Part shown: piece after piece, positions 57,662 to 64,000 of the stretch
Layout: the number at the start of each line of letters is the position of its first letter
Position numbering within the stretch: the first letter of the stretch is position 1
Assembly (NCBI GenBank): GCA_013176395.1
Contig: JABMLP010000001.1
Coordinates: 1,178,001-1,242,000, forward strand
DNA: 64,000 nucleotides
DNA from: Venturia oleaginea
Taxonomy: Eukaryota; Ascomycota; Dothideomycetes; Venturiales; Venturiaceae
Direction: 5' to 3'
The notes under the pieces: model-generated
What the model was told of the DNA's origin: nothing
Seen by the model: the letters and a program-made list of their open reading frames with translations, nothing else
Database searches by the model: none
Position numbers and translations under genes: made by a program

Positions 57662-59068
57662 GTCAGAAGCCAGGACCTTGTATGACGACGTATCCGGTAG
57701 CGATGGTTCGAAAGATGAATGAGGAGGTCAAGATCAAACGCGTACTCTCAATCCAATTGATTCTGCTTCCGCCTTCTCATGAGGAAATATGGAATTCTGC
57801 ATGCATGGCTTTGAAGCCTCATACGACACTATATTTCAAACAGTCTCCGCCAATTCTGCAAAAATTGCCGCTCTCACTTTGGAATAATTCATCACAACTG
57901 ACCTCCATGAGAACAGAGTACCGTATTAACTGGCCACACTCGCTAGCTCACTTGGCAAAGATCACGCTTTCAATCAGCTCACCATATTAAGGCTGAATTT
58001 TTCTAAATCTATCGAAGCTCCACTTCGAGACCTCCCTGATAAACCTATCTTCGCATCGAGAGTCCTGTTTGGAATCTGGGCAACCTGATAAAAACTATGC
58101 TTGTTACTCCTGTATTTAGCCATGTGTCAAGTAAGATAGCGAGTGTCGCCAGTCACTACGGTATCGACACTCTACGATCACAGGCACAGATATTGTTTCA
58201 ATCTGTCTTTTAGCGAGCAGCGGACGGGATATCATAACGTTGTGTAGAACGAGCGAACAAGGTTGGAGTTTCAGTGTGCGCGATCACCAACGCCACATCC
58301 AACAATGTCTTCTCTTCATCGTCACATCCCTTTTCGCACTTTCAACCCCTGTGTGGCGGGTGCTGTAGAACTGATGAATGTGGATTAAGACGGCCAGTAG
58401 GGTTTAGATCCCTAGAAGGATATTAGGGATCTCCTTGACGAAATGTACGGAGTATGGGAATCTGAGGGTTACTCTTTAACGAAATACCCATGTCCTACTT
58501 GTAATAGGTATAGTTGTCGATCGACCCTTTGCGGGCCGGATGTACAAAATTTCCCGGTATGAAAAGGGGATTCCTCCTTCCTCTCAGTTCTATTTTTATA
58601 CCTTTGATTATCCAAATTCGCCGAACGCTATATCCTCATATTACTTGCCGCCAAGGACCAATACCATGTACAGTGGCACTGATCCATGCACATTTCTCAT
58701 CCTCTCATGAGAATGGTTCACGCTAAGTTGAGGCTCTCATATGCAGCACCTGCAGCGATGGCATGAGCTTTGATATTGTTCCTTGATAGATTCGCCCTTC
58801 GCAAGCATTGGTTCCGCATTCGCCTCGGGCATTCGTCTCATTCATGATGCGAAGAGTTTACCAATATGCAAAGCAGAATAATCGGGAATTTTGAGCCAAT
58901 CGCCGGCACCTTGGCTAGGGTTCTGACAAGGCTATCGACGTCACTTCTCGCCAGATCATGTTTCGCATTCGACAGCAATCCCTCGATTCTTCGATCCACG
59001 AATCATTCATTTCGTCTTCCCTTTATCCATTCAATCGTATTTTTCGTCAGACTGTTATTGAGCGTCTA
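57662..59068. other. Intergenic, no gene recognised
   Basis: A small hairpin (GATCCCTAGAAGGATATTAG then GGATC) occurs at 58409-58434. No conserved frame was seen. The right edge is the left flank of the mariner element. Confidence 0.45.
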
Positions 59069-60369
59069 CTGTGGTAGCCGGCCGATATATTGTCAGTACG
59101 CCGCCACCGGCCAGGGGGCTTACAATTTTAGCGCATATCATGCTGTCAATGAGCCCCCTCGCCTGTATACTTACTAATATGTTGTTACTGTATTTTATAC
59201 TCTACCTACGTATTCCTAAAGGCATACCTGGCTTTTGTATACCACCAAAATGCCCCCTGTACGCCAAAAACAACCAGATCTTTCACGCGATGAGCGTTTA
59301 CAAGTCAGAACCCTCCGAGACATTGGCTGGACTTACGAGCACATCGCCAACCACCTCAAAGTCACGCAGAGGTAGGTCCAGAATACGTGCCAAGCCGAAC
59401 AAACTACGCCAAAGAAACGGAAAGGCCGAGATCCTTTTCTTTCAGAGGAGCAGATTGAGGAGTTTATCACCTTTATTCGCTACTCACGAACAAATCGATT
59501 GATGTCCTACCTCCACCTCGCTACTGGTCCCTTTGCATCTTGGGAAGTAGGAGAGTATACTATACGAAATGCCCTCCGAATGCATGGCTCCAAACGATAC
59601 GTTGCTCGAGCAAAACCTCTCTCAGAACGAAATAAAGCAATACCCCTTGAATGGGCTCTCGCACACGTCAATTGGACTCAAGAGCAATGGAATACTATCT
59701 TATGGACTGATGAGACTTGGGTGACAGGAGGGAGGCATCGCAAGCAATGGGTTACTCGGCAATCTGGTGAAGAGCTAGATAATACTTGTGTAGTTGATAA
59801 GATCCGGAAGCGGCGTGGTTGGATGTTCTGGGGCTGTTTTAGCGGTACCCAAAAGGGGCCTTGTCTCTTCTGGGAGAAAGATTGGGATTCAATTTACCAG
59901 CGCTCATACTGTGAGCGTACGGTACCTGTTATTGATGGATGGCTACGGATAAATCCAGGTCTCCAGGCTATGCAGGATGGTGCTCCTGGGCATGCTGCTG
60001 GCGAGACTTTTCAGGAGCTTAGAGAGCGAGGGATTACACCAATCTTCTGGTCTGCATACTCTCCAGATTTGAACCCAATTGAGGCAGTATGGAATCTAAT
60101 GAAGGACTATATTGAAAATAAGTGGGGTGATAAACAGCTTTCTTATAACCAGCTTCAGATAGCAGTGAAGGAGGCATGGGAGGCAACAACAGAACTGCAA
60201 CTCCAAGATTTTGTAGCTAGTATGAGTACACGATGTCGAGATTTAATCAATGCCCAGGGTGGGCATACGAAGTGGTAGCTTAAGTAATACATCATTACAT
60301 GTTATATACAAGACCCTTGGCCGATGGCTTAAGCCACCATACTAACAATATATCGGCCGGCTACCACAG
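59069..60369 (+). mobile_element. Tc1/mariner element, complete ends
   Basis: Inverted ends of about 32 bp begin CTGTGGTAGCCGGCCGATAT and differ at one or two positions. TA is duplicated at 59067-59068 and 60370-60371. The 1,301-bp element carries one transposase gene. Its right flank, read on the minus strand, is the end of a DUF3176-like gene. Confidence 0.92.
59250..60278 (+). pseudogene. Tc1/mariner DDE transposase, one in-frame stop
   Basis: ATG 59250 (MPPVRQKQPDLSRDERLQV) to TAG 60278 is one frame of 343 codons with a single TAG at 59373-59375, directly after VTQR, within the N-terminal helix-turn-helix region; CAG to TAG explains it. The DDE triad is visible: D in ILWTDETW, D in AMQDGAPGH and E in SPDLNPIEAVWNLMK. 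The last part ends with CRDLINAQGGHTKW. Apart from the one stop it is full length, so a related active copy may exist in this genome. Confidence 0.9.
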
Positions 60370-60384
60370 TACTGGATTTGGACA

Positions 60385-61949
60385 TCTCGGTTATCGTGCG
60401 CGACAAACATCACCGCATTAATCGACTTCTTCCAAATACGCACGACATTCTCCTTCTTTGAACTCTTAGCAACGGTCGATACCAAGAATACCAGACTCAA
60501 TGGGAGGAGCAGTATCGGCCACGCTGTCCATCCCCAGCGAATGTGGACAAAGGTTCTTTGTTCTCACGCCATTGCTTGGACCATCTGGAGCTGATTGGTG
60601 ATGTTCGGCGTGTTGCGCATGACGGTAGTCATTGTCTCAGCCAGCTGTGCGATTGTGTCTGTGATGTTGTTGGGAGGTAGCCATGGATTTGAGTCGGCTG
60701 GCATGTCGATGACCTGAGGTATGCTGATATAGAATTGACCACTATTCAGCCACCTGAGAGTTGGACTTCCTGCCGGTCTCTTGGCGGTAACAACGGTTCC
60801 GCTTGGATGATCATATCAAACGAAGGATTGAGCCTCTGAGATCCGTTTGCCGAAAAAAAGGCCATTGATTGTATTGTACTCTATGGCTTGCGGCATTGTA
60901 CCAGCCATGCTGGGTGCAGGAAGAAAGCCTTGCGGATATGCGACTAGCTGTTGAAAGAAGATGTCGAGCGGGAATGCAAGTATAACAATGAGTGCACCCA
61001 AGGAGGTAAATGTACTGGTTGATGATAAGCATTGGTATAAGCAATGGAAGGGGATCACTGGGAGTCAAATCGGGTAGCGACTTTTTCGGCTACAAAATGC
61101 GTGATAATCTATTACGTCTGATATTAGCTTTTAAGAAGTCCTGAACTTAGCTTTCGTTCAGTTGAGGCTAATGACAACTCGAAGTCCTTTCTCCCTACCT
61201 ATTAATCGATAAATAGCTTTTTCAACACACATTCTAAAGCAACAGGGGAAGAATGGTGTAAGGAGATGACCCAATGGGTGTCCCAACGGTGAGAAAGTCA
61301 ATCAAGGGAACCTTGCTGTTCTTGTAAAGAAGTGAGCCGTCCAAATATCTCTGCCCTGAATCAAAGTCATGTAGAGCAAGAGTGCGTGCTTTAAGTGCTT
61401 CTCCCATACTTCCGTCGTCCATGATATTGTGTCCGCTCATCAACATCGGCTCCTCAGAGGATGCATTGAGGAAGTACCCACAGAATCGTGACGGAGCAAA
61501 CAGATCGTCCTTTGTCGGAAGAGAAGCTGTCTGCAGTTGTGGCGTTTGACTGACTTGGTTTGTTGACAAATGACTGTGCAGATTGATTGAGCTTCTATTG
61601 GTATCGGGACGCATGTTGTTGATAAAATTGTTCAAGAGGACTTGATAAAGGTCGGTCATTTGAAGACTTGTCCCCTCGAATGCATGGAAGCTGGCAAAGG
61701 CGGGAGAGGTCATTCAACATTTTTAGCTTCTGTAGCTCCGGCCATGACATCTGACTGGTCCTCGGAATCCTCCTGGCCAGGATTCTGGCTCCAAAACCTG
61801 TCTGGGAATGCAGAGTACATAAAGAGAGACGAAGTCTTGTTTGCTGCTATTGATTCCCTCAACGACAGTATGAGAGCAGCAATACGATGAAGAAGAAACT
61901 GACCTAGACTATAACCCAGAAGATAGAACCCAAGATCTAGATCTCGCAA
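60385..61949 (-). pseudogene. Degenerate DUF3176-like membrane protein gene
   Basis: The minus strand reads CGYFLNASSEEPMLMSG and later SKVPLIDFLTVG (61713-61234). After a gap it reads DTIAQLAETMTTVMRN and a terminal membrane segment (WPILLLPLSLVFLVST) with a short cytosolic end. These resemble the extracellular and last membrane portions of the fungal DUF3176 family, whose function is unknown. TGA at 60566-60564 interrupts the frame where a TGG codon fits. The N-terminal membrane spans were not recognised. The right-hand TA of the mariner element falls in what would be its stop codon. The family assignment is from remembered motifs. Confidence 0.45.
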
Positions 61950-62889
61950 GTAGCCCTAGCATGTCACTCCTGGCGGCTCTAAGAAGAACAAAGACACTGA
62001 CGCTGTCCAAACAGCTAAGCGCCCACCCTCTCCAACCGGCATCCACCCCGCAGCGCCGCATGGAGTGGGACTTGCATACTCGTAGGAAGAATGTCAGTTG
62101 AAAAGAGAGAAAATGAGATCGAATGAGCATGAGCCAGAATTAGAGGACAGTGGAGAGTACGCAAAGAGATACGAATCCCCAAGCGAGCAAAACCCATCTT
62201 AAGAGCTACTGCAATATTGTTACCTCTTTCACAAACCTGGTACTCTCATAGCGGCTATTGAGTCTGTATGGATACTGCTGGTGACCCATATATCAATGTT
62301 GGTTGCTTCAAGGTGGGAACGTGAAAGGCGATGATTGATTACTCTCGGCGATAGATTATGGTGACCACTCTCATGGCGGCTGCGAATTATGGATGCTTCT
62401 AGTGCTTCACAAGTCGATGTTGGTGATGTTTGAAGGTCATGCCGTGGCAAGAAAGACAGCCCATGATCTGATTCCCGGTTCAATCCCAACGGTGATTAGT
62501 CGTAGCGATGCAATGTAGGCACGTCGGACAAACGAGTACTTCCCAGCGGTTATATAGACTCCCTCATCCCGGAATGATGATGATAGTGCTTCAATGAATG
62601 AAGTTGTTAATGGTTGAAAGGACGTAAAATGCGAAGCTATGAAGACAGCCCGGCACAAAACCGTCCGGGCAGTACCCACTAAAGCGCATAGGATCAGTAC
62701 AACTTGTTGACAACAGCCAGCACACAATGCGAGTATCTCGATGCCTGTACACATATATACAAACATCTCAAAGCCATAAGACCTGTTAAAACGGTCCATC
62801 GTCTATGCATAACCCATAACCTCGTTGAAGCGTATCCTCTATACTACCAGGAACACCAACACTATGCAATGCACACAAAACAGACAACC
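61950..62889. other. Intergenic between degenerate gene and CBS gene
   Basis: Only short frames without features. An imperfect repeat of CTCTCATAGCGGCT and CTCTCATGGCGGCTGCG occurs near 62242 and 62370. It includes the 3' flank of the cystathionine beta-synthase gene. Confidence 0.4.
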
Positions 62890-64000
62890 TCAATGATTAC
62901 CAAGCTCATCCCCATTCGAATGTTTCTTCATTCTTACCATCCAACTCAACAAGTCCACCTTGGTAACAACAGCAACCGCTTTCAATGCACCATCAGCCTG
63001 GTGTTCAGTAACAACAGCAGCACTGTTCCACTCGAAGAATCTGCTCAAAGCACTCAATGGTGTATCCCGTGTAATCTCCACAAACCTCCTCTTCTTTTCC
63101 TTCTTCTTCTCCCCATTGCTTAGACCTAGCGCTGCAGTGGCAGAGGCAAGGGCACTCAAAGGTGTGTTTTCTTTCTTTCCTTGCTTTACGAGGCTGATGT
63201 CCTGTGGATCCGTAACGGTCTCGCTGAGATGTGTAAAGTCAAACATGACCTTGCTGACTGGGTCATTCGGTTCTGCGCGACCAGAAGAAATGTAGGAGAG
63301 TAGATTGCCGAGTGTAACGAGTCCGACGAGTTTGGTGGTTTGTGTGGCAGAGGCTACGGGAAGTTGGTCGAAGCCCTTGTCTCGCATGGTTTCGATGGCT
63401 TCGTCGCAAGGAGAGGCTGCTGAGATTGTGGTGACGGGCTTGAGACGAAGCGAAGCGATTGTCGCGCCTGCGAAAGGATCTTTGGCACGAAGTGTAGGTG
63501 ATAGGGGTGCGATTGGTTCTGGAGGAGTGATAGGAGGAGTTGGTGGTAGGAGATCGTTGGCTGCAAGCCAGTCATCGTCGGCAAACTTTTCAGACTGTTA
63601 GTTGACTTTGATCCCCTCATGATCCCACGAAACATCTTACCTTGCTCAAATAACTACGAATGCTGTCTGGGAGGACTACAACCACAACATCACCTTTCTT
63701 CAAATTCGACTCTTTCACTGCCCTGACCATAGCGGACATTGCGCTACCACAGCTTCCACCTACCAGCAGACCCTCCTCAGCTATCAATCGTCTTGAGTAC
63801 ATGAACGACTCTCTGTCCTCGGTCTTGTACCATTTGTCCACAATCTTCTGGTCCAGCACGTCTGGGATAAAATCATACCCAATGCCTTCCACCTTGTACC
63901 CCTCATTCTTGTGTTCCTCATTGAGAGATGGCGGTAGAGCAAGAATACTGCCCTGCGGATCCGCAGCCACAATCTGAATATCCTTGTTGTGCTTCCTCAA
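62890..64000 (-). CDS. Cystathionine beta-synthase, 3' part (5' end outside window)
   Basis: The exon part 64000-63641 and the last exon 63594-62890 are separated by a 46-nt GT-AG intron in phase 0. Visible are the end of the PLP-dependent catalytic domain (ESFMYSRRLIAEEGLLVGGS, and VVVVLPDSIRSYLSK) and two C-terminal CBS-type regulatory segments (ETMRDKGFDQLPVA and RDTPLSALSRFFEWNSAAVV). The enzyme condenses homocysteine with serine to cystathionine in the transsulfuration pathway in the cytosol. The PLP lysine and N-terminal half lie beyond the window. No lesion is visible; codon use is ordinary, and it marks a return to normal host sequence. Confidence 0.9.

Noticed and set aside
58409..58434. 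Hairpin GATCCCTAG...GGATC as a terminator
   Set aside because: It is far from any gene end, and fungal genes do not use such terminators.
1..64000. CRISPR arrays, tRNA or rRNA genes, prokaryotic operons
   Set aside because: Spliced fungal genes and eukaryotic transposons rule out a prokaryotic source; no direct-repeat array, cloverleaf with consensus boxes or rRNA motif was recognised by eye.

Overview
The window is 64 kb of nuclear DNA from a filamentous ascomycete (Pezizomycotina). The evidence is short GT-AG introns of about 46-80 bp inside typical fungal genes (mitochondrial complex I NDUFA5, cystathionine beta-synthase, an M28 aminopeptidase, a guanyl-specific ribonuclease, a PAS-domain protein) and a dense load of fungal transposon families. 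I cannot name the genus. No rRNA, tRNA or CRISPR array was recognised.

Layout. 1-8.8 kb is a transposon nest: the 5' end of a minus-strand LINE leaving the window, a possible LTR, a 5'-truncated plus-strand LINE with a tetranucleotide tail, a Gypsy integrase fragment, and a hAT element whose 3' end sits inside a Gypsy-type LTR. 9.3-14.9 kb is gene-bearing: an uncharacterised spliced gene, a secreted leucine aminopeptidase and a secreted T1/F1-type RNase. 15-18.3 kb is decayed sequence, including a broken copy of a YJU2/CWC16-type splicing factor. 18.4-22.1 kb has a pogo-type transposon and two candidate MITEs, followed by an ethylene-forming-enzyme-like oxygenase gene at 22.5-23.9 kb. 24.4-33.4 kb holds one chromodomain Gypsy element split by a Tc1/mariner element, then a second truncated Gypsy. 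33.7-35.4 kb is the PAS gene. 37.3-47.1 kb is a second nest: pogo B, a Copia element with a solo LTR inside, and a minus-strand LINE lacking its 3' half. 47.6-48.4 kb is a broken paralogue of the 9.3-10.7 kb gene. 51-54.7 kb has divergent NDUFA5 and PDI-like genes; 57.1-57.7 kb a small unknown gene; 59-62 kb a mariner element placed at the end of a degenerate DUF3176-like membrane-protein gene; and 62.9-64 kb the 3' part of cystathionine beta-synthase.

Nearly all transposon genes are dead, often through only a few in-frame stops. Most of these stops are explained by CpA to TpA changes, the signature expected of repeat-induced point mutation, and two are confirmed directly by comparing the two LINE copies. 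At least two stops (LINE ORF2, Gypsy pol) are not of that type. Host genes look intact and are confined to islands between the transposon blocks, with decayed gene copies at the block edges. The window therefore looks like accessory or subtelomere-like compartment sequence embedded in ordinary genes; that placement is inference.
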